Of a DNA stretch of 64,000 nucleotides, positions 51,286-59,888 are shown in pieces. The DNA is from Bacilli bacterium. GTDB taxonomy: Bacteria; Bacillota_I; Bacilli_A; RFN20; CAG-288. The DNA is taken from NCBI GenBank assembly GCA_900770925.1, contig CAAGLY010000013.1, forward strand, positions 1-64,000, given 5' to 3'. The translations under genes and the position numbers were made by a program. How positions within the stretch are numbered: the stretch's first letter is position 1; the number at the start of each line of letters is the position of its first letter. The notes below the pieces were generated by a model. That model ran no database searches. It saw only the letters and a program-made list of their open reading frames with translations, and was not told where the DNA came from.

Positions 51286-52779
51286 TTATAAGTACTTTGC
51301 AGAAAGTCTTAACAGCTCTTCCTGATTGGTTTCCTTCGTGTTGACAACACCGGCAAGATGATAGTTGCTCCTTACCGCGATACGGTTAGTGATTCCTAAG
51401 ATTTCCGGCCTTTCAGAGCTGACCACGATACAGGTTTTGCCTTCCTTGGCAAGATTGATAATCAATTGATAGATTTCATACTTAGCACCGACATCAATAC
51501 CGCGGGTAGGCTCATCAAGAAGGAAGACATCCGGATTACGTTCAAGCCATTTTCCGATGATTACTTTCTGCTGGTTTCCGCCGCTAAGAGCGGAAATCAG
51601 ATCATTCGGTCCCCTGCACTTGGTGTGCCTAGTGTAAATTTCACGGACCGTGGCTTCTTTCCTCTTTCCATCGTTAAGGAAACCTAATGTCTTATACTTA
51701 TCGAGATTTGTAATTGTCGTATTGAACGTCAGAGTTCCTTTCATGAACCTTCCGTTTGCTTTACGTTCCTCAGTGACAAAGGCGAAGTTATAATCCCTGG
51801 CTTCTTTCGGTGAACGGAATTTTACCTGTTTGCCGTTAAAGAAGATTTTTCCGGTCTTAATGGTACGGATACCGAAGAGAGTTTCCAGTAATTCGCTTCG
51901 GCCAGCACCGACAAGGCCATAAACACCGAAGATTTCACCTTTACGGACAGAAAAGGAAATATCACGGAGAAGAGGAGCATACCTAGTAGAAAGATTCTCC
52001 ACTCTCAGGATTTCCTCGCCTGGAGTATTGTCTACCGGCGGGAAACGCTGAGTCAGGGAACGGCCGACCATAGCAGAAATCAGTTCGTTCCTGTTGGTAT
52101 CCTTTGTTGCTTTCGTCCTGATCCTTTCACCATCACGCAGAACAGAGACTTCATCGCATATTTCGAAGATTTCATCCATCTTATGGGAGATATAAACAAA
52201 TGAAACACCCCGTTTGCGTAAGTCACTGACAATCTTGAAGAGCTTGCGGACTTCCGGTTCTGTCAAAGATGAGGTCGGTTCGTCTAAAACAATAATCTTT
52301 GCGTTATAGGACACAGCCTTAGCGATTTCCACCATCTGACGCTGAGAGACTGACCTCGTGCGCCTGCGCTGTTTAGGGTTGGCGTTGATTCCAAGGCTCT
52401 CGAAGAGACCTTTCGTTTCAAATAACCTGTAGTTTTCATCGACAAGTCCGCCACGGGTCTTGTAGCGTCCAAGCCACCTGTTATCCAGAACGGTCCTATC
52501 TAAGCACTGATTGAGCTCCTGGTGAACCATAGCAACACCGTTTTCAAGGGCATCTTTCGGATTTTCGAAATTGACGTTCTTGTCATCGAAAATAATACTT
52601 CCGTCGTCCTTTGCATAAATACCGAAGAGGCACTTCATCCTAGTGGACTTACCTGCTCCGTTTTCACCCATCAATCCCCTGACTGTTCCACGCTTAACAG
52701 AAAGATTGATATTTTTAAGAACATGATTTTTTCCGAAAGATTTGCTTAAGTCATGGATTTCAAGTATGTTTTCTGTCAC
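51286..52779 (-). CDS. mglA: Galactose/methylgalactoside ABC ATPase (two ABC domains)
   Basis: About 497 residues with two fused ABC domains. First: GENGAGKST-x-MKCLFG (x = AGG; family L/M), SVSQRQMVEIAKA, IVLDEPTSSLTEPE, YISHKMDEIF. Second: GLVGAGRSEL, LSGGNQQKVIIGKWL, FLLDEPTRGIDVGAK. The frame opens at 52839, but the ATGs there lie in a hairpin; the GTG at 52779 is 8 nt after AAGGAGG and its product begins TENILEIHDLSKSF like the family, so GTG is chosen. Confidence 0.94.
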   Translation of the reverse strand: MTENILEIHDLSKSFGKNHVLKNINLSVKRGTVRGLMGENGAGKSTRMKCLFGIYAKDDGSIIFDDKNVNFENPKDALENGVAMVHQELNQCLDRTVLDNRWLGRYKTRGGLVDENYRLFETKGLFESLGINANPKQRRRTRSVSQRQMVEIAKAVSYNAKIIVLDEPTSSLTEPEVRKLFKIVSDLRKRGVSFVYISHKMDEIFEICDEVSVLRDGERIRTKATKDTNRNELISAMVGRSLTQRFPPVDNTPGEEILRVENLSTRYAPLLRDISFSVRKGEIFGVYGLVGAGRSELLETLFGIRTIKTGKIFFNGKQVKFRSPKEARDYNFAFVTEERKANGRFMKGTLTFNTTITNLDKYKTLGFLNDGKRKEATVREIYTRHTKCRGPNDLISALSGGNQQKVIIGKWLERNPDVFLLDEPTRGIDVGAKYEIYQLIINLAKEGKTCIVVSSERPEILGITNRIAVRSNYHLAGVVNTKETNQEELLRLSAKYL

Positions 52780-52807
52780 TCTTTCTTCCTCCTTCATCAT
52801 TGAAGAA

Positions 52808-52835
52808 GGGATGCTATGAAGATTCATAGCATCCC
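52808..52835 (-). promoter_or_regulatory. Stable hairpin between mglB and mglA
   Basis: GGGATGCTATGAA and TTCATAGCATCCC pair perfectly over 13 bp with a 2-base tip. It lies 24 nt after the mglB stop, without a T-run. Such hairpins after binding-protein genes often stabilise the upstream mRNA so that binding protein exceeds the membrane complex. Confidence 0.7.
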
Positions 52836-52858
52836 TCATTTTCTTGCTTATCGGCAGA

Positions 52859-53971
52859 CTACTTTTCTAATGCGTGATACCAATCCTTGATGATGTTACC
52901 CTGTGCAACACCCTGACCCTGAGAGCCAGAGCCGACAAAGTAGGCATTAGAAACGGAAGAGAGATCAGCAACACCGCTGTTATCGGATTTCTTCGGCTGA
53001 CGATTGAAGAAGACAACCGGTTTGCCAGCAGCTTTGTCGAGATAAGTCTTATAGTTAGCGTGAGTGATGATGTTGAAAGCGAAGGCATCGTAGTTGCCGC
53101 CGAGCTTGGCATCGACCTGTTCCTGGAGCTTAGTATCATCGGTACCTTCACCAGCGACAACAGTGACTTCGAAGCCTAATGCCTTAGCATAGTGCGGAAG
53201 AGCCTTTGCATAGGTTTCCTGGATAAAGTTATCGTTCTGAGAATAAAGAGCGACAAGTAATTTCTTTCCCTTGACTGCCGAATCTTCAGCAACATTGACA
53301 TAGTTACCCGGTTTTAAGGTGTCTGCATTCTGTTTAGTAACAGCAGCGAACTGAGTCTGGATAACATGGCTGTTTAATTCATCGAGATTTAAGGAAGCAC
53401 GTCCGCCATAGTTAGCAGAGATAACAGGGTTAGTTCCCTTGACCCTATTAGCTAAAACTAAGGCAGTAGCAAGAGCTTGATCATCACCATTCTGGGAAAC
53501 AGAACCGGCAAGCGTGCCCTTCTTGATCCTGTCGCAGGCAGTTCCAAGAGCATCAAAGCCGACAATCGGAGTGCCCTTTAAAAGACCAGTAGCGTTAGAA
53601 GCAGCGATAGCCATACCATCGTTGTTAGAGACGATGAAATCGAGCTTTCCTTTATACTTCTTAACCCAAGTCTCGACCTGGACCTTAGCAAAAGCATCAT
53701 TCCAGGAACCAGTGGTATCCGTGCAGGTAACACGGGTGAGTTCCTTAGCCTTGAATCCGCCTTCAGCAGCAATAGAATTTAAAGCATCAACACAGCCTTT
53801 GGTACGATCTTCGGCTTCCGGGTTTCCGTCTTCGCCGACAAGAATGGCATAACCGAGTTCGCCATCAGAGATAGCATTCTTCCAGGACCATTCCTTGGCA
53901 GTGGTCTTGTTGCATCCGACAGTAGCACCGGCTAATAAAACTAACGACAGGAACGAAACGAGCTTTTTCAT
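52859..53971 (-). CDS. mglB: Circularly permuted galactose-binding lipoprotein MglB
   Basis: 370 residues, type II signal peptide ending in Cys 20. Residues ~39-180 match the second half of E. coli MglB: GEDGNPEAEDRT (family GEPGHPDAEART), W90 of TTGSW, IVSNNDGMAIAA, VGFDALG, GTLAGSVSQNGDDQA. Residues ~235-370 match the first half: LLVALYSQNDNFIQETY (family TIYKYDDNFM), VVFFNRQP, NAYFVGSGSQGQGVAQGNIIKDWY. Order is thus swapped relative to MglB and to the sensor at 54195. Ligand-contact equivalents (N49, R56, W90, N116/117, D140, N161, D247, F249, N323) are retained; the calcium loop (D-x-N-x-D-G) is not. First gene of mglBAC. Confidence 0.93.
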   Translation of the reverse strand: MKKLVSFLSLVLLAGATVGCNKTTAKEWSWKNAISDGELGYAILVGEDGNPEAEDRTKGCVDALNSIAAEGGFKAKELTRVTCTDTTGSWNDAFAKVQVETWVKKYKGKLDFIVSNNDGMAIAASNATGLLKGTPIVGFDALGTACDRIKKGTLAGSVSQNGDDQALATALVLANRVKGTNPVISANYGGRASLNLDELNSHVIQTQFAAVTKQNADTLKPGNYVNVAEDSAVKGKKLLVALYSQNDNFIQETYAKALPHYAKALGFEVTVVAGEGTDDTKLQEQVDAKLGGNYDAFAFNIITHANYKTYLDKAAGKPVVFFNRQPKKSDNSGVADLSSVSNAYFVGSGSQGQGVAQGNIIKDWYHALEK

Positions 53972-54026
53972 ATTTTTTCTCCTTTTTGTTTTTCCTCAAG
54001 GGGGCGTTCAATAAGACTGGCCATCC

Positions 54027-54055
54027 TTAAGCGCTTAAATTCTAAACCGCTTACA
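54027..54055. promoter_or_regulatory. Tandem cre-like operators over the mglB promoter
   Basis: The perfect palindrome TTAAGCGCTTAA (54027-54038) and, 3 nt away, CTAAACCGCTTACA (54042-54055; complement TGTAAGCGGTTTAG, 12 of 14 to the cre pattern) flank a minus-strand TAGAAT box (54039-54044). A LacI-family regulator such as CcpA or a GalR homologue would block this promoter. Confidence 0.55.
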
Positions 54056-54194
54056 TAAATTAAAAAATGGAAAAAACAACACTGAAATTGAAAAAATCTA
54101 CACACAAACAAACATTCAAAGACAAAAATTCCACTTTTTCTCTGTTTGCTTCTCTAACCTTATTAATAGGGAAAACTTGAAAATGAATCCCCTT

Positions 54195-55208
54195 TTACAA
54201 ATTGCTCAGAATTTCCCCCTGAACATAAACCGTGTATTCGTTTGCCCTTGTCTCGGTAAAATCATCAGGAAGTGCCTTATTGTTGAGAAGGCAGTCAGCA
54301 ATCTCAACGCAGGTCTTCGCCTGCTTTTTTTCTTCGTTTTTCACCGTTCCGGAAAGCAAACCTTTCTGCCTATACTGAATGCCGATATCCGTGCCATCGA
54401 CACCGAAAACAGGGAAAGGAAGAGAGTCAGAGGGATCATCGGAAACAAGGTCGTTCTCAATCAGATAGTCGACCGCACCAATTGCCCTATCATCATTGTT
54501 GGAAAGCACCAATTCAATCTTGTCTCCGAACTGCTCGTACCAGTCTTTCCTGATAACCTTTGCCTCATCGCGGCTCCAGTTGCAGTAACTAGAAGCAAGG
54601 ATCTCGGTCTGATAGCCATCCGTTTTTAAGGTATTCAGTACCGAATTGCTTCTCTTCTCTGTATCCTGATTTCCGATTTCGCCCTTTAATAGGACAAGCT
54701 GAATCACACCGTCATGATTTTTATCGTATTCGGAAAACAGTCCGTCCTCTGTTTTAAAGAGGGTTTCTACCCTCTTTGCCTGGCTACTCCCCTCAAAGAG
54801 AGGATCCGTTCCGACAAAGAAGATATTCTTATTCGTCTTCCGTCCGCGGATCCTATCCGCATCAAGAGGCTGACGGTTAAAGAAAATAACCGGAATATCT
54901 TTTTTGGAGACTTTATCGATAATCGCGCCGGAAGAAAGCCGGTCGACAAGGTTGATGAACCTCCTCTTGCTGTTCCCGCTGTCCCTAGCATCCACAATCG
55001 ATTCGTTCTGCTGAATCTGAGAATTCGAGGCGTACTTCACGCTATAGGAGTATCCTTTCCCATCTAATTCAGCCTGGAGCGCGTGGTTCAGAGACCTGAT
55101 GAAGGTATCGTTCTCGTTATAGATGAAGACGGATGCCTCCGTCTTCTTCTCTCCGCACGAAACAAGAAGAAAGAGACAAGATAAAAGTAAGTAGCTTCTA
55201 TTCTTCAT
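54195..55208 (-). CDS. Galactose-binding lipoprotein, sensor of a three-component system
   Basis: 337 residues, lipobox LFLLVSC (Cys 18). Here the order is that of normal MglB: FIYNENDTFI, VIFFNRQPLD, IFFVGTDP.FEGSSQAK, calcium loop DKNHDGVIQLVLLKGE, GNQDTEKRSNSV, CNWSRDEA, VLSNNDDRAIGAV, VFGVDGTDIG, GLLSGTV. It lies immediately behind the kinase gene (11-nt overlap) rather than with the permease, so it is probably a periplasm-side sugar sensor that talks to the kinase. It differs strongly from the permuted MglB 223 nt away. Confidence 0.88.
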   Translation of the reverse strand: MKNRSYLLLSCLFLLVSCGEKKTEASVFIYNENDTFIRSLNHALQAELDGKGYSYSVKYASNSQIQQNESIVDARDSGNSKRRFINLVDRLSSGAIIDKVSKKDIPVIFFNRQPLDADRIRGRKTNKNIFFVGTDPLFEGSSQAKRVETLFKTEDGLFSEYDKNHDGVIQLVLLKGEIGNQDTEKRSNSVLNTLKTDGYQTEILASSYCNWSRDEAKVIRKDWYEQFGDKIELVLSNNDDRAIGAVDYLIENDLVSDDPSDSLPFPVFGVDGTDIGIQYRQKGLLSGTVKNEEKKQAKTCVEIADCLLNNKALPDDFTETRANEYTVYVQGEILSNL

Positions 55209-56922
55209 TGTCTTTCACCTCCGAAAGCGGAATATTTATTTCAATCCTCGTTCCGTCATCGGGTGAGGATTCAATCTTGATGTCTGCTTTTTCTCCGTAA
55301 TAAATGCGTAAACGCTGATAGACATTCGAGATTCCTACTCCGTTATGGATGTTCTTATCCTTCCTGGATTTCTTGATCTCTTCCAGCTTCTCCGGAAGGA
55401 TTCCGCATCCATTGTCCTTAATGGTGAACTTAAGGAAACCTTCCTGGGTATATCCTTTGATGAAAATCCTGGCCTTATGGTCTGTCGTCTCCCCAAAACC
55501 ATGGACGATGGCGTTCTCGACAATCGGCTGAAGAATCAGCTTGATAATCGGAAGGTTCCTGATTTTATCCTCAGCATCAATCTCAAAGCCGAACGTCTCT
55601 CCAAAGCGCATCTTCTGAATCTGAAGATAGTATTTGACATGGCTTAGTTCATCCTTGACCGGAATGATATTCTTTCCCCGGGAGATTGAGATGCGGAAGA
55701 AACGGGAGAGAGCCACAATCCTATTCTGTGCCTTCTCCTTTTCGTCTTCATCAATCAGATAGATGATAGAATCAAGGGTGTTATAGAGGAAATGCGGATT
55801 AATCTGATTCTGTAAAGCTCTTAATTCCGCTTTATTCCTTTCTTTCTGTTCTTCTAGAATCTCCGTTGCCAGGTTATGGATTTTATTCCTCCTCTTTTCA
55901 AAGGAACGGTTAAGAGACTCGATTTCCTTAGTTCCCTTCTTATCAAAGCTGCTCTGAATCTGGAAATCGAGGTTCTCAACGTTTTCCCTCTCTTTCTGAA
56001 GACGGACAAGAGGAGTGGAAATCTGCGTAGAGACCAAGAAAAAGATGAAGAGGAAGACAAGTAAGATAACCAAAGAATAAATACCGCAGTTAATCAGGAA
56101 CGTTTTCTTTGTTTCATATAGTTCATTTATGTTTGTTTTTATAGCAACTCTCCATCTTGTCTTTGGAATGGTTGAAATAAAAAGAAAGAAGGAGTCTCTG
56201 CTTTCTTCATATGACGTGCTTCCGATAACTGTATCGGAGATTATCTTCTTTTCCTTATCCGTGACCGTCCCCGAGCAATAGACAAGCCGGCCGTCATTAT
56301 CGTAAATATAGACATGTCCGCCTTTTCCAAGGCGGGTCTCATCAATGATAGAGGCAATCGAGTCGAACTGATAGACAATATGGATAACGGCAACGTTCTT
56401 GCCGTTATCGTATTCAAAATATTTTGAAACATTGAACAGAGATGCCGAATCCACACGGGAAAAGACATTTAAGGAAGGAGTAGTAAAAGAAGCGATGAAC
56501 CAGTTTTCCAGTCTTACTTCCTCCTTGCTTTTTTCGTTTTTGAAGTTGCTGGATGAGGCAATCAGATTACCCTGTTCATCAAAAAGAGAAAGAGAGCTGA
56601 TAGAAGGCGTGATGATACGGATTTCATCAAAGAAATTATCCGCTGTTTCCGTGATGGTTTCCTCTGTTTCATTCACTAGGCGTTTCTGAATGGCATCAGA
56701 GGCATTGACGACTTCACTGATATAGTTAGAATAATTCGAGATTGCCTGTTCTGAGGTAGAAACAACCTGTTCCCTGTAGGTGTTCTCCACATTACCGGAA
56801 TAGGTGAAGGTAACAATCCTGAACCTTCCGGCAATTAAAAAGAGAAAGCTGATAACAAAGACAGTAAATAGCTCCGTCTTTAAAGACAGACGGCTATGAA
56901 AGCTTCTTTTTCCGGTAGTCAT
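55198..56922 (-). CDS. YesM/LytS-type sensor histidine kinase
   Basis: About 574 residues: TM1 (LFTVFVISFLFLIAG-x-F-x-IVTF, x = AGG, so no Arg in the helix), extracytoplasmic dCache-like sensor (~45-300) with VAVIHIVYQFDSI and GHVYIYDNDGRLVYCSG, TM2, HAMP, then His-kinase with ALQNQINPHFLYNTLDSI (phospho-acceptor His), LILQPIVENAIVHGFG and DNGCGI ATP-lid. The frame opens at 57036; the ATG at 56922 is the first with the family-like N-terminus and lies inside the regulator gene (29-nt overlap). Confidence 0.9.
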   Translation of the reverse strand: MTTGKRSFHSRLSLKTELFTVFVISFLFLIAGRFRIVTFTYSGNVENTYREQVVSTSEQAISNYSNYISEVVNASDAIQKRLVNETEETITETADNFFDEIRIITPSISSLSLFDEQGNLIASSSNFKNEKSKEEVRLENWFIASFTTPSLNVFSRVDSASLFNVSKYFEYDNGKNVAVIHIVYQFDSIASIIDETRLGKGGHVYIYDNDGRLVYCSGTVTDKEKKIISDTVIGSTSYEESRDSFFLFISTIPKTRWRVAIKTNINELYETKKTFLINCGIYSLVILLVFLFIFFLVSTQISTPLVRLQKERENVENLDFQIQSSFDKKGTKEIESLNRSFEKRRNKIHNLATEILEEQKERNKAELRALQNQINPHFLYNTLDSIIYLIDEDEKEKAQNRIVALSRFFRISISRGKNIIPVKDELSHVKYYLQIQKMRFGETFGFEIDAEDKIRNLPIIKLILQPIVENAIVHGFGETTDHKARIFIKGYTQEGFLKFTIKDNGCGILPEKLEEIKKSRKDKNIHNGVGISNVYQRLRIYYGEKADIKIESSPDDGTRIEINIPLSEVKDNEE

Positions 56923-58489
56923 CCGGTGACCTTCCCGTGTACTTCTTAAAACAGTGCGAGAAATAATAAGGATCCGCATAGCCGACGTCTCTCGCAATGG
57001 TGATAATCCGGTTATTCGCATTCGAAAGCAGATCAAGCGCCTTCTTCCTTCTAAGTTCCGTCATCCTCTTAGTGAATGATTTTCCGTTTTTCTTTAGAAT
57101 AGCGGAAATGTAACTAACAGAATAAGCAAGCTCATTAGCAACATCATCAATAGACAGACCAGGATTCGTGAAGTTTGCTTCTAAGAATTTCTGTATCCGT
57201 TCATAGGAGGATTCAAGTCCGGAAAGACGCTTGGATTCATTGACTTTGATTACCCGCTCTGCAATCTGATAATAGTACTCAATTAACGAAGTGGGCGTCT
57301 TTATCCGATAGAGAGTGTCCCTGATTTCAATATGAGAGTCGAATCCTAGGTAGAAATCATTGAGGGAGATACAGGCTTTGAGGAGAGCATCAAGAATGTT
57401 CGAGAGAATGTAGTTATAGTTTTCCTTATACTGGGGGGTAGAAATCTGTAGGATCAGCTTCTTGATTTTCTCTTCTGCCTCTTCCTTCTTCCCGTAAGAG
57501 AGAAAGTAAGTAAGGTTACGGTATTCGTTCTCATCGACCTTGCCGCTGTTCCCGCTATCATTCTCCTCTTTCTCTAAGTCCGCAAAAGAAAAGACCATGT
57601 TCTGTCCTAAGACAGTCCGGTATTCAAGAGAACGTTTGGCATGGCGGAACAGTTTCCGGTAGTTAATCGGTTTTTCCCTGATATCGCTGACACCGCAGGA
57701 GATTGAGATATTTCCTCCGCGTTTCACCCTAGCTAAGATACTATTCAGAGATAGAATCAGCTCTTCGCCATTCACCTTCTTATCACTTTCTAAGAGAAGG
57801 ACAAACTGGTTATCGTTCAGGAACTGATAATAGGTAAACCGTCCGTCTCCGAATTCCTTATCGATATTCTTCTTCAGGAAGAAGTAGAAAAGATCCTGCT
57901 GTTCGAATCCAAGGTCCTCCTTATCGGAATCAAAGACAATAATCCTCTGATACTCGTGATTAAGATCAATTCCGTCCTCAACAAGTTTTCCGTTGAAGTT
58001 ATCACTGATTTCCTTCACTTTAATCAGAAGATTCAGATCTTCAGACTGAAGGAAGCGAACAGAGTCCCTTGCTTTCTGTTCCAGATTCTTCCTGTTCCTA
58101 TCCTTGTGATACTGATTATCGAGAATTTCCTTTGCTTTATTCAGCGTAGAAAGAAGCTCATCCTTAAACACCGGCTTAGTCAGATAGCCGACCACTCCCA
58201 AGGAAATGGCTTCCTTAGCATAGTCAAAGGAATCATATCCGGAAACAATGATGGACTGAATCAGAGGAAGTTCCCTTTTGAAGTGCTTGATCAGATCAAT
58301 TCCATCGACATACGGCATGCGGATATCCGTGATCAGGATATCCGGAGCCAAAGAGATTCCGTTCTCCGATGCATCGTATCCATTCTCAAAACAGCCAACG
58401 ACCTCAAACTGGTCGCTGAGCTTAGTCAGAATCGATTTCAATCGGCTTCGGACAGACTCTTCGTCATCCGCAATAATTACCCGGTACAT
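56894..58489 (-). CDS. YesN-type response regulator with AraC output domain
   Basis: 531 residues: REC domain (RVIIADDEESV, phospho-acceptor in DILITDIRMP, SGYDSFDYAKEAI, YLTKPV), a long middle region, and a C-terminal AraC double HTH (SIDDVANELAYSVSYISAILKKNGKSFTKRMTELR-x-KKALDLLSN, x = AGG; then RDVGYADPYYFSHCFKKYTGRSPDDYR). Partner of the overlapping kinase gene. Probable targets are mglB and the divergent galK-galT unit 235 nt away. Confidence 0.92.
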   Translation of the reverse strand: MYRVIIADDEESVRSRLKSILTKLSDQFEVVGCFENGYDASENGISLAPDILITDIRMPYVDGIDLIKHFKRELPLIQSIIVSGYDSFDYAKEAISLGVVGYLTKPVFKDELLSTLNKAKEILDNQYHKDRNRKNLEQKARDSVRFLQSEDLNLLIKVKEISDNFNGKLVEDGIDLNHEYQRIIVFDSDKEDLGFEQQDLFYFFLKKNIDKEFGDGRFTYYQFLNDNQFVLLLESDKKVNGEELILSLNSILARVKRGGNISISCGVSDIREKPINYRKLFRHAKRSLEYRTVLGQNMVFSFADLEKEENDSGNSGKVDENEYRNLTYFLSYGKKEEAEEKIKKLILQISTPQYKENYNYILSNILDALLKACISLNDFYLGFDSHIEIRDTLYRIKTPTSLIEYYYQIAERVIKVNESKRLSGLESSYERIQKFLEANFTNPGLSIDDVANELAYSVSYISAILKKNGKSFTKRMTELRRKKALDLLSNANNRIITIARDVGYADPYYFSHCFKKYTGRSPDDYRKKKLS

Positions 58490-58669
58490 GTATTTCCTTT
58501 GAATCCGTTGATTTCCTTCTAGTAGAGATTATACGGCATAAAGGGCTTTCTGTGCAGAAAAACGCCTGTTTTCCTCTGTTTCGGAAGAACAGAGTTTAAA
58601 CAGCTCTCTTCTTTCAATTCGAAAAACATCCAGACTTTCTTAGAAAGATACACAAGAAGAGAAAAGCTA

Positions 58670-58698
58670 TTCAAGAAAGCGGTTAGATGTTTTATAGT
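58670..58698 (+). promoter_or_regulatory. Promoter of galKT with cre-like overlap
   Basis: TTCAAG, 17-nt spacer, TATAGT (58693-58698). The spacer contains AGAAAGCGGTTAGA, 12 of 14 to the cre pattern. The weak -35 suits activation by the divergent AraC-type regulator. A GTTTAAAC palindrome (about 58595) lies further upstream. Confidence 0.45.
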
Positions 58699-58724
58699 AT
58701 CATTCGGATTAGGAGAAAATTTTC

Positions 58725-59888
58725 ATGGATCTGAATCAACTCATTAAATCATTTGAAACAACATTCCCAGAAGCAGGAGAGCCTCGGTTATACAGGGCTC
58801 CCGGACGGGTGAACCTCATCGGAGAACACATCGACTATAACGGAGGACATGTCTTCCCCTGCGCCTTAAGCGTCGGAAACTATGGCGTAGTCTCTGACCG
58901 CGAAGACAAAGAACTTCATCTCTTCAGCGAAAACTTCGCTGATAAAGGCATCGTCATTTCCGATATCGGTTCCATCGAATACAGAAAAGAAGACGGCTGG
59001 ACCAACTATGTCAAAGGCGTGGTCAAGGCCTTCCTTGATCACGGACACAAAATCAGCCATGGTTTTAATATCTATGTCAAAGGAAATATCCCCGGTTCCG
59101 GATTATCTTCAAGCGCTGCCTTGGAAGTCCTTGCTGCCACGATCCTCAATGACACGTTCTCCTTCGGATTAGACGGAACGACAATCTCCCTCTATTCCCA
59201 GGAAGCCGAGAACAAGTTCTGTGGCAGGAACTGCGGAATCAGGGATCAGTTCGCTTCGGCAAACGGAAAGAAGGATAGGGCACTTTTCTTAGACTGCGCT
59301 ACGCTTAGCTGCACCTATGTCCCTCTCCATCTCAAAGGATATAAGATTATCGTTACAAACTCCAATAAGCCTCATAACTTAGTCACTTCCCACTACAACG
59401 ACCGCAGAAAAGAGTGCGAGGAAGCTCTTCATGACTTACAGAAGGAACTGAAGATCAAGAACCTCTGTGAACTCACACCGGAAGAATTCGGAAAACATGA
59501 GCATCTGATCAAGAACGATATCTGCCGTCAGCGTGCCAGATTCGCTGTCGAAGAGGAAGACCGGACAAAGAAAGCCGTTGTTGCTCTTCAGAATGATGAC
59601 CTTCTCACTTTCGGCAGACTGATCAACGAATCCGGAGACGGACTACGTTATGCCTATGATGCCACCTGTAAAGAAATCGACATCCTTGTCGATGAGGCAA
59701 GAAAACAGGATGGATGCATCGGTTCCCGTGAGACCGGAGGAGGTTGGGGAGGTAATACGATATCCATCGTCAAAGAAGATAAAGTCGATGCGTTTATCCT
59801 GAATGTAGGCAAAGCCTATAAGGAAAAGAGCGGACTGAGAGCAGACTTTTCCCTGCTTGATGTCGACGATGGCGGAAAGAGGCTCTGA
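58725..59888 (+). CDS. galK: Galactokinase
   Basis: The first Leloir enzyme, ATP + galactose to galactose 1-phosphate. 387 residues, GHMP kinase: GRVNLIGEHIDYNGGHVFPCAL (signature), PGSGLSSSAALEVL (ATP loop), CGIRDQFASANGK with the catalytic Asp, and SRETGGGWGGNTISIV in place of the usual GAGFGGCTV. AGGAG precedes the ATG. The stop TGA shares its A with the galT start (TGATG). Confidence 0.95.
   Translation: MDLNQLIKSFETTFPEAGEPRLYRAPGRVNLIGEHIDYNGGHVFPCALSVGNYGVVSDREDKELHLFSENFADKGIVISDIGSIEYRKEDGWTNYVKGVVKAFLDHGHKISHGFNIYVKGNIPGSGLSSSAALEVLAATILNDTFSFGLDGTTISLYSQEAENKFCGRNCGIRDQFASANGKKDRALFLDCATLSCTYVPLHLKGYKIIVTNSNKPHNLVTSHYNDRRKECEEALHDLQKELKIKNLCELTPEEFGKHEHLIKNDICRQRARFAVEEEDRTKKAVVALQNDDLLTFGRLINESGDGLRYAYDATCKEIDILVDEARKQDGCIGSRETGGGWGGNTISIVKEDKVDAFILNVGKAYKEKSGLRADFSLLDVDDGGKRL

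Noticed and set aside
52780..52839. N-terminal 20-residue extension of MglA
   Set aside because: Its ATG lies in the mglB-mglA hairpin, while the GTG at 52779 has AAGGAGG 8 nt before it and a family-like N-terminus.
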